From Burkholderia lata (GTDB taxonomy: Bacteria; Pseudomonadota; Gammaproteobacteria; Burkholderiales; Burkholderiaceae): a DNA stretch of 64,000 bases. Under the pieces are notes generated by a model. It had not been told where the DNA came from and did no database searches. It saw only the letters and a list, made by a program, of their open reading frames with translations. Position numbers and translations under genes: made by a program. The stretch covers positions 3,348,001 to 3,412,000 of the forward strand of contig NC_007511.1 of assembly GCF_000012945.1 (NCBI RefSeq), written 5' to 3'. Each line of letters begins with the position of its first letter. Within the stretch, counting starts at the first letter, position 1. Positions 1-8,907 of the stretch are shown piece by piece.

Positions 1-361
1 TGTCGATATGGCTCGCGAGGCTCACCGGCTTGCCGGTGTCGGCCACTTCGGCTTCGAGGAAATCGTCGAAGCGGCGCGTGATGCCGTCGGCCACCGCGTA
101 CAGGATGTCGACGCGCTGCGCGACGGTCAGCCCGCCCCACGGCCCCGACAGCGCCGCGCGCGCCGCCTGCACGGCCGCGTCGACATCCGCGCGGCTCGCT
201 TCGGCCACGCGGGCGATCACGGCGTTGTCGAGCGGCGAGCGCTTGTCGAACCAGCGATCGCCCGCGCGATAGTCGCCGTCGATGAAGTTGCGGACGCGCC
301 GCGGTTCCGGCTGCCCGCCGGCGGGGCCGCGTGTCGCGGCGAGAGGTTCCGTGTCGTACAT
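1..361 (-). CDS. dmpC: 2-hydroxymuconic semialdehyde dehydrogenase, partial
   Basis: This is the NAD-dependent aldehyde dehydrogenase that oxidises 2-hydroxymuconic semialdehyde in the catechol meta-cleavage pathway. Only the first 120 residues lie in the window; the gene continues past base 1. The visible part carries the family's N-terminal features: NFIDGDY, FDKRSPLDNAVIARV and the DTGKPVSLASHID stretch, all close to DmpC/XylG. The ATG at 361 is chosen because the N-terminus then matches the family; no good ribosome binding site is visible. It follows the GlcG-like gene after 115 bp, as expected for the dmp order B-(X)-C. The catalytic Cys and Glu lie outside the window. Confidence 0.9.
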   Translation of the reverse strand, partial: MYDTEPLAATRGPAGGQPEPRRVRNFIDGDYRAGDRWFDKRSPLDNAVIARVAEASRADVDAAVQAARAALSGPWGGLTVAQRVDILYAVADGITRRFDDFLEAEVADTGKPVSLASHID

Positions 362-476
362 GATGTGGTTGCCGATAGTCGTGAATCCATGATCCGGTGC
401 GGTCGCGAACGACGTATGCGAAGGACGTTCGCAAGACGCATTCGCGAGCCGCATGCCGTGTTTCGTGTACCGCCCG

Positions 477-926
477 TCACCCGCCGCCGAAGCCGGCAGC
501 GTCGAGGCCCGCGCGTGCACAGCTTTCGTCCTGTGCCTCGCTGCCGCCCGACACGCCGATGCCGCCGATCAGCGCGCCGTCGTCGACGATCGGCAGCCCG
601 CCACCGAACGCGACGAAGCGCGGGCGCAACACGAGCCCCTGCTGCACCGCCGCCGAATGCGCTGCCAGCGCGTCGTGCCACGCCCCGGTCGGCAAGCCGA
701 AGCTCGCGGCCGTGTACGCCTTGTCGATCGCGATGTCGATCGAATGCAGCGGCGCGCCGGGCATCCGCACGAATGCCGCGAGCAGGCCGGCCGCATCGAC
801 GACCGCGACGTTCACGCGCACGCCGAGCCGCTCGGCGGCCGCTGCCGCTGCCTGCGCGGCGCGCGCCGCGGCGGGCCAGTCGATCGTGCGCGTGACGACG
901 CTGCGGGTCGAATCGTTGCAAGCCAT
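477..926 (-). CDS. GlcG/HbpS-family (DUF336) protein in the phenol operon
   Basis: 149-residue soluble protein of the GlcG/HbpS (DUF336) family, recognised by the pattern NVAVVDAAGLLAAFVRM, the IDKAYTAASFG segment and the glycine-rich FGGGLPIVDDGALIGGIGVSGG end. Members bind haem or small cofactors, or have no known role. It lies 21 bp after dmpB and before dmpC, so it is co-transcribed with catechol cleavage. Genes of this family recur at this place in meta-pathway operons, which suggests an accessory role in phenol or catechol metabolism, but the activity cannot be read from sequence. There is no signal peptide, unlike exported HbpS. Confidence 0.85.
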   Translation of the reverse strand: MACNDSTRSVVTRTIDWPAAARAAQAAAAAAERLGVRVNVAVVDAAGLLAAFVRMPGAPLHSIDIAIDKAYTAASFGLPTGAWHDALAAHSAAVQQGLVLRPRFVAFGGGLPIVDDGALIGGIGVSGGSEAQDESCARAGLDAAGFGGG

Positions 927-947
927 GACGGTGTGCTCCTGTGCGTA

Positions 948-1892
948 TCAGGTGTAGACGGTCGTGAACGCTTCGTTCAGCTCACCGGAATGGAAGAAGA
1001 TCCCGCGCCCGAGCTCGTCCTCGGTCCAGGTCGTGACCGGGCGGTCGGGCTGCGCGAGATAGCCGAGCCCCGCGAAGGTCTCGTTGCGGTTGCCGCTCGG
1101 ATCGAAGAAATAGATGGTCGTGCCGCGCGTGATGCCGTGCCGCGTAGGCGCGACGTCGATCTTCACCTTGTTCTTCGCCATCACGTCGGCCGACTTCAGC
1201 ACGTCGGCCCAGTCGTCGAGGAAGAACGCGATGTGATGCAGCCCGTTTCGCGGGCCGCCGACGAACGCGATGTCGTGCGGCGTCGAGCTGCGGAACATCC
1301 ACGTCGCGGCCTGGATCGTGTTGCCCGGGCCGACCATGACCTGCTCGGCCAGGTGGAAGTCGAGACACTCGGTCATGAAGCGCGTGTTCTCCTCGACGCG
1401 GTTCACGCCGGCTTCCGGGTTCATCTCGCACATCAGCAGGCAGTGGTCGAGCCAGTGCACGGCCGAGCCCGGAATGTCGTCGGGCCACGGATCGGGATTC
1501 AGCGAGCCGACCGCGGTGCCGACTTGCTCCTTCTGCGCGAACAGGCGCAGCTCGTGCCCGCTCGGCAGCAGGAAGCGCAACTGGCGGCCCACCGCCGGCA
1601 GCGCGCCGTCGGGCAGCATCTCGGTCCGGATCCCGTACGCCTCGATACGCTGCTGCAACGCGTCGAGATCGGCGTCGTGCTCGACCTTGTACGCCGCATG
1701 CTTGAGCCCCGCCTGATCGGACGGCGACAGGATCAGCGAATACCGGTCCCATTCGTCCCAACATTTCAGGTAGACGTTGCCGGCCGCGTCGCGCATCGTC
1801 TCCTGCATGCCGAGCACGCGCACGTAGTGACGCAGCGCCGCTTCCATGTCCATCACCTTCAGATTGACATGACCAATACGCATCACACCCAT
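948..1892 (-). CDS. dmpB: catechol 2,3-dioxygenase (extradiol, XylE type)
   Basis: Cleaves catechol beside the ring hydroxyls to 2-hydroxymuconic semialdehyde using Fe(II). The 314-residue protein is close to XylE throughout. The iron ligands can be placed: His150 (WLDHCLLM), His220 (GLHHIAFF) and Glu271 (SGNRNETF), and the acid-base His is His252 (PTRHGIT). The C-terminal extradiol signature [15 protein letters not shown] is intact. The ATG at 1892 is preceded by AGGAGGAGAC, so this start was chosen over the open reading frame that runs further upstream. An alternative ATG lies three codons in. It follows dmpQ by 17 bp; the ferredoxin DmpQ reactivates oxidised dioxygenase. Confidence 0.97.
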   Translation of the reverse strand: MGVMRIGHVNLKVMDMEAALRHYVRVLGMQETMRDAAGNVYLKCWDEWDRYSLILSPSDQAGLKHAAYKVEHDADLDALQQRIEAYGIRTEMLPDGALPAVGRQLRFLLPSGHELRLFAQKEQVGTAVGSLNPDPWPDDIPGSAVHWLDHCLLMCEMNPEAGVNRVEENTRFMTECLDFHLAEQVMVGPGNTIQAATWMFRSSTPHDIAFVGGPRNGLHHIAFFLDDWADVLKSADVMAKNKVKIDVAPTRHGITRGTTIYFFDPSGNRNETFAGLGYLAQPDRPVTTWTEDELGRGIFFHSGELNEAFTTVYT

Positions 1893-1909
1893 GGTGAGTC
1901 TCCTCCTGG

Positions 1910-2266
1910 TTACTTGTTGAATACCGGCGCCCCGGCGCAGGCCGAGCCGCAGAAAAACGGCTTTTTCAGCCGGCCCGCCACTTCCAGCTCGACGTCGCCG
2001 TCCGGCGCGACGCGGCACGCGAGCGCATAGCCGTCGCGCTCTTCGTCGGCGCTGACGTGCGCGCGGCTGATCGGCCCGAGCCGGTGCACGACGCCGCGCA
2101 GCACGCGCACCTTGCACACGCCGCACCCGCCGTTCAGGCACCCGACCGGAATGCCGCGCCGGCCGAGCTTCGCCATCCCGGCCAGCAGCGATTCGCCGGC
2201 CGCGCACGCATAGCGCTCGTCGGTCTGCGTGATCGTCACCGTGGCGCACACGCGGCCCGCATCCAT
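1910..2266 (-). CDS. dmpQ: plant-type [2Fe-2S] ferredoxin (XylT/DmpQ family)
   Basis: 118-residue ferredoxin with the plant-type cluster pattern Cys43-x4-Cys48-x2-Cys51 and the distant Cys84. The family reduces the inactive ferric form of catechol 2,3-dioxygenase, and the gene is placed directly before dmpB. Its start is one base after the dmpP stop, so the two are translationally linked. The C-terminal tail ([12 protein letters not shown]) has two more cysteines that are not part of the usual cluster motif. Confidence 0.93.
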   Translation of the reverse strand: MDAGRVCATVTITQTDERYACAAGESLLAGMAKLGRRGIPVGCLNGGCGVCKVRVLRGVVHRLGPISRAHVSADEERDGYALACRVAPDGDVELEVAGRLKKPFFCGSACAGAPVFNK

Positions 2267-2267
2267 G

Positions 2268-3332
2268 TCACACCCGCCGGAACAGCGGGCTGCGCGTCTG
2301 TTGCGCGTCGGCCGCCGAGATGAACTTCTCGTGATAGATGTCGCGCTCGAACAGGCGGCCCTTCATCAACGCGGTGATGCAGGCGTCGATCATCGCGGGC
2401 GGCCCGCACAGGTACGCCTGGTGGCCGGAAAAGTCGCCGTCGAAATGCGCGTTCGCGACGTCGTGCACGAACCCCTGCGCGATTCCGCCACCGGCATCCG
2501 CCGCGCCTTCGGACAGCGCCGGCACGTACGTGAAGTTCGGGTAACGCTCGGCGAGCGCGCGGAATTCGTCGTGGTAGTAGAGCTCCTTCGCGTTGCGCTG
2601 GCCGTAAACCAGCGTGATCGGCGCAGTGATGCCGCCGTCGAGCAGGTCCGCGATCATCGAGCGCGGGCTCGACAGGCCCGATCCGCCGGCCATGAAGATC
2701 ATCGGCAACGCGGCCGAGCGGCGCACGAAGAAGCGGCCGTACGGGCCCGACAGCCGCACGCGGTCGCCCGCCGCCAGTTGCTCGTGCAGGTAGCCGGTGC
2801 CGAGCCCGCCCGGCACCTGCCGCACGTTCAGCTCGATCTCGCCGGTGGCGGCCACGTCGGCCGGCGAATTCGCGATCGAGAACGCGCGACTCTGCCCGAG
2901 CCCCGGAATCTCGAGCTGCACGTACTGGCCGGCCTGGAAATGGATCGGCTGCGACAGCTTCAGGCGGATCGACTTGATGGTCGGCGTGAGCTGCTCGATG
3001 CGCGTGACGTCCGCCGCGAAGTCCTTGACGGGGATGATCTCCGCGTCCGGCTCCTCGTCGACGTCGGCCTCGATCACGGTGTCGGCCTGCAGCGTCGCGC
3101 AGCACGCGAGCGCCTTGCCTTCCTCGCGCTCGAAGTCCATCAGCGCGAACGGGTTCGCGTCGCCGAGGTCGGTCTCGCCGTCGAGCACGGCGACCTTGCA
3201 GGTGCCGCACAGCCCGTGACAGCACGCATGCGGAATGTAGATGCCCTGGCGCAGCGCCGCGTCGAGCATCGTCTGCCCTTCCTCGACCTCGATCGTGACG
3301 CCCAGCGGCTCGATGGTTAGTTGGTGGCTCAT
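2268..3332 (-). CDS. dmpP: phenol hydroxylase reductase component P5
   Basis: 354-residue NADH reductase that passes electrons to the di-iron oxygenase. Domain order: N-terminal plant-type [2Fe-2S] ferredoxin (Cys37, Cys42, Cys45, Cys77), FAD domain with RAFSIANS, and NAD domain with GGSGLSSPRSMI and the terminal CGPPAMID. The ATG at 3332 gives the normal N-terminus (MSHQLTIEPLG); the open frame upstream is an artefact of high GC. It lies 26 bp after dmpO. Confidence 0.97.
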   Translation of the reverse strand: MSHQLTIEPLGVTIEVEEGQTMLDAALRQGIYIPHACCHGLCGTCKVAVLDGETDLGDANPFALMDFEREEGKALACCATLQADTVIEADVDEEPDAEIIPVKDFAADVTRIEQLTPTIKSIRLKLSQPIHFQAGQYVQLEIPGLGQSRAFSIANSPADVAATGEIELNVRQVPGGLGTGYLHEQLAAGDRVRLSGPYGRFFVRRSAALPMIFMAGGSGLSSPRSMIADLLDGGITAPITLVYGQRNAKELYYHDEFRALAERYPNFTYVPALSEGAADAGGGIAQGFVHDVANAHFDGDFSGHQAYLCGPPAMIDACITALMKGRLFERDIYHEKFISAADAQQTRSPLFRRV

Positions 3333-3358
3333 GATGGTTCGTCCGTCCGCGTTCGCGG

Positions 3359-3715
3359 TCAGAAGCTCGCGCCGCCGAGGCCGTCGAGGCCCGGTGTGCG
3401 GAAGCTGATCAGGTCCTTGTGCCCGAGGCCGTTGCCGGCCAGGCTCTTTGCCGCGTCCGGCGCCCACGGCTCGCCGGAACGGAACCACTCGACGCGATCC
3501 CAGTCGATCTTGGCGAAGTCCGGGTGGTAGCCGTAGACGGGCGGCAGCACGTCGCGTGCGAGCGCGCCGAACGGCAGGTCCGGCGGCAGCGGCAGGCAGA
3601 ACGGCGCCGGGAACATCAGGTGGTCTTCCCAGCACACGTAGAGCAACGGTGCCGGAAACTTCCCGACCTCATCCTTGATCGGGAAGTCGTAGGGTTTGAG
3701 CGCGATGACGGCCAT
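3359..3715 (-). CDS. dmpO: phenol hydroxylase component P4
   Basis: 118-residue small subunit of the multicomponent phenol hydroxylase, in its usual place between the large oxygenase subunit and the reductase. It has the family features KPYDFPIKD near the start and GYHPDFAKIDWDRVEWF in the middle. The start at 3715 has a good AGGAG upstream. In related enzymes this gamma-like subunit completes the (alpha-beta-gamma)2 hydroxylase. Confidence 0.95.
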   Translation of the reverse strand: MAVIALKPYDFPIKDEVGKFPAPLLYVCWEDHLMFPAPFCLPLPPDLPFGALARDVLPPVYGYHPDFAKIDWDRVEWFRSGEPWAPDAAKSLAGNGLGHKDLISFRTPGLDGLGGASF

Positions 3716-3794
3716 GCTTGTCTCCTGTCGGCCGGCGTTCGCGCATGCGCGCGTGCGCCGGTCTCGTTCAAGTTGCGTAGGGGATGCGGATCGA

Positions 3795-5345
3795 TCAGTT
3801 GCTCGTGGCCTGGCCACGCCATGCCGCGAAGTTCCTCTGGTCTTCCGAGCCTTCGAAATCGAGGTTGTCGCGACCCATGCCCACCGCGTAGTAGTCGAGT
3901 ACGGCGGCGAGCGGATCGAAGCCTTCGGCGCTCGGGTCCGCATCGGGCGGGAAGCAGTTGCCCTGGTGGATCTGATGCACGGGCAGCCACGCTTGCACGT
4001 ACTTCTGCGGCTCGTGATCGAAGATTTCCTTGCAGTGATCGCTGCAGAAATGGAACTTGTTGCCGAGGTAGTCCGATTCGCGCGCGCCGATCTTGCGCGG
4101 GTTGCCGGGCTCGGTGAACAGCATCGGGATCTGGCAGGTCTGGCACAGCATCGGCAGCGTCTTCATGTAGAAGCGGTTGCCGGCTTTCGCCTGTTCACCC
4201 CAGTGGTCGAAGCGCGGGCGGTAGTAGCGGTCGAACGAGTCGGGATACTTCGCCGCCAGCCAGTTCATCTCGTCTTCCGTCGGCACCCAGGTGTGGAACG
4301 CGGACGCCGCGTTGAAGCCGTAGAACGTCGACCATGCCTGGTGGCTGATGTGGTCCTTGCCTTCGCACGCGTCCTGCCAGCCCTTCGGCTCTCGAATGCC
4401 GTAGCGCGCGAGATCCTTGAACAGCGCGCCGCCGTTCTGCTCCGCGTACATCTCCCACGATTCGCGCCAGCTCATCACGCGCTTCGGCTGCATGTAGTCC
4501 ATCATCATCGCGACGAGCGTCAGCAGCCGGTAGCCGCGCCAGAACCACTTGTCGATCCAGCGCTGCACGATCGGCACGTTGCCCGGGTCCTGCTCGAGCA
4601 GGAACTTGATGCACTCGATGCCGAGCGTCATGTGGCGCGACTCGTCCGACTGCGCGGAAAAGCCGAACGTGACGGTCGACATGTCGCCGTTGTAGGCCGC
4701 GCCCGACATGAACGGCACGAACAGCAGGTTCGTCAGCACGTATTCGAACGAGAAGCTCACGGCCGTCAGGAATTCGAACGGCCCCGACGAGTACGCATCT
4801 TCGAAGAACGACTTCGGCACCGACAGGTACCAGACGCGGTCGAACCAGTGGTTCGAGTGATGGAAGCCGTTGAAGAACTTGTTGTACGTCGACATCGCGT
4901 GCGTTTCGGTCTGGTAGTGCCGCAATTCGTCGATCGACTGCATCTGGCACGCGATGCGCGCACCCTCGCCGGTGAAGTGCCGGCCGACGTGCGCGAAGCC
5001 GCGATGCGCGAGGTATTCGAGCGGCGTCACGCCCTGGATGAACAGCTTCAGCGCGTTGATGTAGCGCGCATCGGTCACGCCGAGGAACGCGTTGTTCTGC
5101 GTGAACGCGTCGATCACCGCGTACAGCTTCTTTTCCTTCTCGCCCTGGTACTTCCAGTACGCGTCCATCGTCAGGCGGAACGGGTCGACCCACTTGTCCC
5201 AGTCGTGGATCTTGATGCCCTCGTAGCGGTCGTACGGGAAGACCTTGTCCATCGGCTGGTAGGTCGTCTCCCAGCCGAGGCCGCGCGTCATCGCCGCGTA
5301 GCGGTCCTTCAGGCCGAGTTTTTTCTTGAGCGTAGGCGTGTCCAT
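3795..5345 (-). CDS. dmpN: phenol hydroxylase large (di-iron) subunit P3
   Basis: 516-residue catalytic alpha subunit that hydroxylates phenol to catechol. All six carboxylate/histidine ligands of the bacterial multicomponent monooxygenase di-iron site can be placed: Glu110, Glu140 and His143 (SIDELRH), then Glu201, Glu235 and His238 (QSDESRH). These keep the spacing seen in toluene/o-xylene monooxygenase. The C-terminal third holds a CxxC...CxxH-like stretch (LCQTCQIP, FCSDHC) typical of the phenol branch. Length is normal. Confidence 0.97.
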   Translation of the reverse strand: MDTPTLKKKLGLKDRYAAMTRGLGWETTYQPMDKVFPYDRYEGIKIHDWDKWVDPFRLTMDAYWKYQGEKEKKLYAVIDAFTQNNAFLGVTDARYINALKLFIQGVTPLEYLAHRGFAHVGRHFTGEGARIACQMQSIDELRHYQTETHAMSTYNKFFNGFHHSNHWFDRVWYLSVPKSFFEDAYSSGPFEFLTAVSFSFEYVLTNLLFVPFMSGAAYNGDMSTVTFGFSAQSDESRHMTLGIECIKFLLEQDPGNVPIVQRWIDKWFWRGYRLLTLVAMMMDYMQPKRVMSWRESWEMYAEQNGGALFKDLARYGIREPKGWQDACEGKDHISHQAWSTFYGFNAASAFHTWVPTEDEMNWLAAKYPDSFDRYYRPRFDHWGEQAKAGNRFYMKTLPMLCQTCQIPMLFTEPGNPRKIGARESDYLGNKFHFCSDHCKEIFDHEPQKYVQAWLPVHQIHQGNCFPPDADPSAEGFDPLAAVLDYYAVGMGRDNLDFEGSEDQRNFAAWRGQATSN

Positions 5346-5383
5346 TCGTGTCTCCGGTGTTGTCGGTGCGCGTGGCGCGGCGT

Positions 5384-5653
5384 TCAGTGCGACCAGCTCA
5401 GCGTGAACTGGTCGTCGTCCTCGTCGATATGGCCGGACAGCGTGATCAGGTTCACCTGCAGTTGCTGCAGGTCGAAACGCGTACCGGTGAGTTCCTCGAT
5501 CGTTTCGCGGCGGATCGTCAGCCGGTCGGGCGAATCGATCTTGATCATGCCGGGCGACTCGACCACCGTCGCGAGCGGGTTGTCCGCGACGATCGCCTCG
5601 ACGATCGGTCTGGACTCCTCATTGGCCTGAAAGGCGATGAATACGTTGGACAT
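5384..5653 (-). CDS. dmpM: phenol hydroxylase effector (coupling) component P2
   Basis: 89-residue cofactor-free regulatory protein of the DmpM/TmoD family. It binds the hydroxylase and is needed for efficient turnover. The sequence has the family pattern NEESRPIVEAIVADNP and DRLTIRRETIEELTG. It sits between dmpL and dmpN with 35 and 38 bp gaps. Confidence 0.96.
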   Translation of the reverse strand: MSNVFIAFQANEESRPIVEAIVADNPLATVVESPGMIKIDSPDRLTIRRETIEELTGTRFDLQQLQVNLITLSGHIDEDDDQFTLSWSH

Positions 5654-5688
5654 GCTGGTTTCCTGGATAAAAGTTGGGCGGCCCGGGC

Positions 5689-6684
5689 TCAGCGCGCGAT
5701 GCCGAGCTTCGCGACACGCGTGTGGAACTGTTCTCGCGCTTCGTCGAGCGCGGCGCGGCCGTCGTCCTGCAGCGCCAGCGTCGCCACCGGCGCGAGCGCC
5801 GCGTCGGCCCGCTCGGACCAGTCGCGCGTCCAGCGTGCCAGCAGCGCGCGGTTGTCGTCGGATTCGGACGCCATCGTCTTTACGACGGCATCGATCCAGC
5901 GGTTCGATTCGGTGTGCCATTCCGGCATGAACGCGGTCAGCATCGCCACCGCCGAGCCGCCCGCGAGCGCGATCCGCTCGTCGACGAAGCGGTCGTACAC
6001 GAGCGGGTAAAGCAGCCCGTCGAGCGCCAGGTTCTGCGCGACGAACAGCTCGACCGGATCGGCAACCACCAGCGTGTCCTCGACATAACGCCGCAGCGGC
6101 TGCCACGCGGCGCCGGTCGTCCACGCCGCCTTGGCGGTGTCGAGCACATCGGGCTCGGCCATCGCGAGCGCGAGCCGCGTGAGGTATTGCGCAACCCCGA
6201 GGTTGTCCATCGCATGGAACATCGCGGGCGCCGTGAACGCGGTGCCGTAGCCGAGCGCGCAGACCTGCGCGTTGTTCATGTTCGCGCCCCAGGCCGCGTG
6301 GCGCAGCGGCACCAGCACGTCGAGCGCGTGCGCGGCGACGTCGTTGCGCATCAGGCCGATCATCCGGCGCGACTCGACGAACTCGAAGTTCGCTTCCATC
6401 GTGTCCTGCTGGCGGGCCCGCGTGGTCGCCCACGACGCGTAGTAGAACTGGCGCGGATCCTTCAGCGCGTACCAGTTCGCCATCCGGATCGCCGAACGCG
6501 ATGCGTCGAAGATCTCGTAATCGGGATCCCACGTCGGGCGGTAATGGAAGTTCGCCTGGGGCTGCGCGCCCATCATGCCTTCCTGGTAGCGCGTCGCCGT
6601 CTTGTCGCCGCCGATGTTCTGCGCCACGTGCGCAAAGGTGTGCCGGAGCGGCTTGATGTCGACTGTCTTCAGCTCGATGGTCAC
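5689..6684 (-). CDS. dmpL: phenol hydroxylase beta subunit P1
   Basis: 331-residue beta subunit of the oxygenase, structurally like the alpha subunit but without iron ligands. It is recognised by the N-terminal MTIELKTVDIKPLRHTF and the WDPDYEIFDASRSAIRM region. It starts 16 bp after dmpK. Length is normal for the family. Confidence 0.96.
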   Translation of the reverse strand: MTIELKTVDIKPLRHTFAHVAQNIGGDKTATRYQEGMMGAQPQANFHYRPTWDPDYEIFDASRSAIRMANWYALKDPRQFYYASWATTRARQQDTMEANFEFVESRRMIGLMRNDVAAHALDVLVPLRHAAWGANMNNAQVCALGYGTAFTAPAMFHAMDNLGVAQYLTRLALAMAEPDVLDTAKAAWTTGAAWQPLRRYVEDTLVVADPVELFVAQNLALDGLLYPLVYDRFVDERIALAGGSAVAMLTAFMPEWHTESNRWIDAVVKTMASESDDNRALLARWTRDWSERADAALAPVATLALQDDGRAALDEAREQFHTRVAKLGIAR

Positions 6685-6700
6685 TTCTTGCTCCTCAAGG

Positions 6701-6913
6701 TCATGGGTTCGCTTCGACGTCCAGCCGCGTGACCTGCTGTTCGCGGCAGAACGCGTCGAAGGCGGCAGGAGGCAACGTCAGCTCGACGCACAGCTCCGGC
6801 GCGCCGCCGATCGAAAACTCGAATTCGACGAAGCCGCGGGTGTTCGTGCCGGTCACGCGGACGCACTTGCGGCCCGGGTCGAGCGGGAAAAGATCGGTGT
6901 CGGTTGGATTCAT
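6701..6913 (-). CDS. dmpK: phenol hydroxylase assembly component P0
   Basis: 70-residue protein of the DmpK family, first gene of the operon, thought to help assemble or activate the oxygenase. The typical core RKCVRVTGTNTRGFVEFEF is present. Upstream in-frame starts exist at 6931 (ATG) and 7033 (GTG). The start at 6913 is preferred because the sigma-54 promoter at 6944-6959 places the transcript start near 6933. A start at 6931 would leave almost no leader, and 7033 lies upstream of the promoter. A GGAGG lies 11 bases before 6913. Confidence 0.9.
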   Translation of the reverse strand: MNPTDTDLFPLDPGRKCVRVTGTNTRGFVEFEFSIGGAPELCVELTLPPAAFDAFCREQQVTRLDVEANP

Positions 6914-6943
6914 GTCCGGTGTCGCCTCCATGCCGTCCTTCAA

Positions 6944-6959
6944 TGCAGCATCCGTGCCA
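6944..6959 (-). promoter_or_regulatory. sigma-54 (-24/-12) promoter of the phenol operon
   Basis: Reading the minus strand, TGGCAC-GGATG-CTGCA matches the sigma-54 consensus (TGGCAC-N5-TTGCA) with the required GG-N10-GC spacing. The predicted transcript start is near 6933, 20 bases before dmpK. Two DmpR-type sites lie about 150-190 bp upstream. Confidence 0.9.
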
Positions 6960-7101
6960 CGCGCGGCCGGTTCGACAAAAAATCTCGATAATTCAGGGAA
7001 AGCCCTGACGCAAAGTTCAAATTCGCGATCCACAATGGCGGTTAACCAGAATCGAAACCGCGCCCGGGCGATTGCGCTGAACCCCAGATTCGGCGGCCCT
7101 C

Positions 7102-7149
7102 TTCATCATTTGAGCAACCCGGCAGCGCGCATTTGATGAAATGATCAAA
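7102..7149. promoter_or_regulatory. two upstream activator sites for DmpR
   Basis: Two imperfect palindromes lie at 7102-7117 (TTCATCATTTGAGCAA) and 7132-7149 (TTTGATGAAATGATCAAA). Their centres are 31 bp apart, about three helical turns. Both resemble the TTGATC-N4-GATCAA type operators of DmpR/XylR/MopR. They lie in the dmpK-dmpR gap at the distance expected for looping to the sigma-54 promoter. Confidence 0.8.
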
Positions 7150-7217
7150 CGGCTGCCCGGGTTGGGGCGCCGCGAGCGGCAATTTCGAAAATCACGAGAA
7201 ATCTCGACGGAGGAGAC

Positions 7218-8906
7218 ATGACGCGGCCCAGCCTGCCCCCCTTGCCGCCGGACACCGACCTGCGCAAGCTGATCCATTTTTCGGCGAGCGACGGCCGCAT
7301 CTGGCTCGCCGGACAGCGGATGGTGCTGCTCCACGCCGGCGCGCTGGCGACGCTGCGCCAGGAATTGATGGAAAGCGTCGGGCCCGCGCAGACGCGGCGC
7401 TTCTTCACGCGCGTCGGCTTCGCGGCCGGCGAACGGGACGCCGCGCTCGCCCGCGAGATCCGCAGCGGCGCGTCGCTGTTCGACATGTTTCATGTCGGCC
7501 CGCAGTTGCACATGCTCGAAGGCGCCGTGCAGGTCACGCCGTTGCGCTTCGAGGCCGATCCCGCGACGGGCGCGTTCTATTGCGAATACCGCTGGGAACA
7601 TTCATGGGAGGCCGACGTGCATCGCCGCACGTTCGGGCCGCAGCCCGAGCCGGTGTGCTGGATGCTGATCGGCTATGCGACCGGCTATACGAGCGCCTTC
7701 ATAGGCCGGACGATCCTGTTCAAGGAAACGGGCTGCGTCGGCATGCAGGACCCGCACTGCACGATCGTCGGCAAGCCGGCCGAGGAATGGCCTGATGCCG
7801 AGGAAATCTCGTCGTGGTTCAAGGCCGATTCGCTGATCAATACGATCCGCGACCTGCAGACCGAGGTCGAATCGCTGCGCCTCGAGATCGCGCCCGACGA
7901 TGACCGCACGCGGCTCGTCGGGCGCTCCGACGCGTTTCGTGCCGCCTATGCGCTGCTGGAGACGGCCGCGCCGACCAAGGTGGCCGTCCTGCTCACCGGC
8001 GAGACGGGCGTCGGCAAGGAGCGCTTCGCCCGCGCGCTGCACAGCCTCAGCCCGCGCGCCGCGAAGCCGTTCGTCGCGATCAACTGCGCGGCCATTCCGC
8101 ACGCGCTGATCGAGTCGGAACTGTTCGGTGCGGAGAAAGGCGCATTCACGGGCTCGCAGGTCGCGCGTGCCGGGCGCTTCGAGCGCGCGAACGGCGGCAC
8201 GCTGTTCCTGGACGAGATCGGCGAGTTGCCGCTCGACGTGCAGGCCAAGCTGCTGCGCGTGCTTCAGGAGGGCGAGGTCGAACGGCTCGGCGCGACCGAC
8301 AGCAGGAAGGTGGAGGTGCGCGTCGTCGCGGCCACCAACCGCGATCTGGAACAGGCCGTGCGCGACGGCACCTTCCGCGCCGACCTCTACTACCGGATCA
8401 ACGTCTACCCGGTGCTGATTCCGCCGCTGCGCGACCGCCAGGACGACATCGCGCTGCTCGCCGACGCGATGCTGGAACGTTTCGCGTCGCTGCACGGCAA
8501 GCCGGCGCCCACGCTGACCGACTATGCGTATGACGCGCTGCGTGGCTACCGATGGCCCGGCAACGTGCGCGAGCTCGAAAACCTGATCGAGCGCGCGGTG
8601 ATCCTGTCGCGCCCGAACCGGCCGGTCGACGCGAAGGACCTGTTCCCCGGCGTCGGGCTGCCCGGCGGCGCAACCGTCGACCGGGCGGGCCAGATCAAGC
8701 CGGCCGCCGCGCTGTCGATCGACTGCGCGACGATCCTCGACCAGTTGCAGGGCGGCGGCGGGCTCGACGGCCTCGAGCGCGCGCTGCTGCACGAGGCCGT
8801 CGATCGCGCGAACGGCAACCTGTCGGCCGCCGCCCGCCTGCTCGGGCTGACGCGCGCGCAGCTCAGCTATCGCCTCAACCGCAAACAGGATCAGGAGGAA
8901 ACGTGA
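7218..8906 (+). CDS. dmpR: phenol-sensing sigma-54 activator (DmpR/MopR family)
   Basis: 562-residue NtrC-type activator that senses phenols directly and drives the dmp operon. Order: XylR_N/V4R sensor (about 10-185), linker, AAA+ domain (about 205-440) and a Fis-type helix-turn-helix at the C-terminus (NLSAAARLLGLTRAQLSYRL). In the sensor, Cys147, Glu170, Cys173 and Cys181 keep the spacing of the MopR zinc site, and His98 and Trp126 match the MopR phenol-binding His and Trp (all shifted by 8). The AAA+ part has GETGVGKE (Walker A), GAFTG (sigma-54 contact) and GGTLFLDEIGEL (Walker B). A GGAGGAG precedes the ATG. Confidence 0.96.
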   Translation: MTRPSLPPLPPDTDLRKLIHFSASDGRIWLAGQRMVLLHAGALATLRQELMESVGPAQTRRFFTRVGFAAGERDAALAREIRSGASLFDMFHVGPQLHMLEGAVQVTPLRFEADPATGAFYCEYRWEHSWEADVHRRTFGPQPEPVCWMLIGYATGYTSAFIGRTILFKETGCVGMQDPHCTIVGKPAEEWPDAEEISSWFKADSLINTIRDLQTEVESLRLEIAPDDDRTRLVGRSDAFRAAYALLETAAPTKVAVLLTGETGVGKERFARALHSLSPRAAKPFVAINCAAIPHALIESELFGAEKGAFTGSQVARAGRFERANGGTLFLDEIGELPLDVQAKLLRVLQEGEVERLGATDSRKVEVRVVAATNRDLEQAVRDGTFRADLYYRINVYPVLIPPLRDRQDDIALLADAMLERFASLHGKPAPTLTDYAYDALRGYRWPGNVRELENLIERAVILSRPNRPVDAKDLFPGVGLPGGATVDRAGQIKPAAALSIDCATILDQLQGGGGLDGLERALLHEAVDRANGNLSAAARLLGLTRAQLSYRLNRKQDQEET

Positions 8907-8907
8907 C

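Noticed and set aside
417..433. Inverted repeat TGCGAA-GGACG-TTCGCA between dmpC and the GlcG-like gene
   Set aside because: There is no T-run and the flanks are rich in similar words, so neither a terminator nor an operator can be supported.
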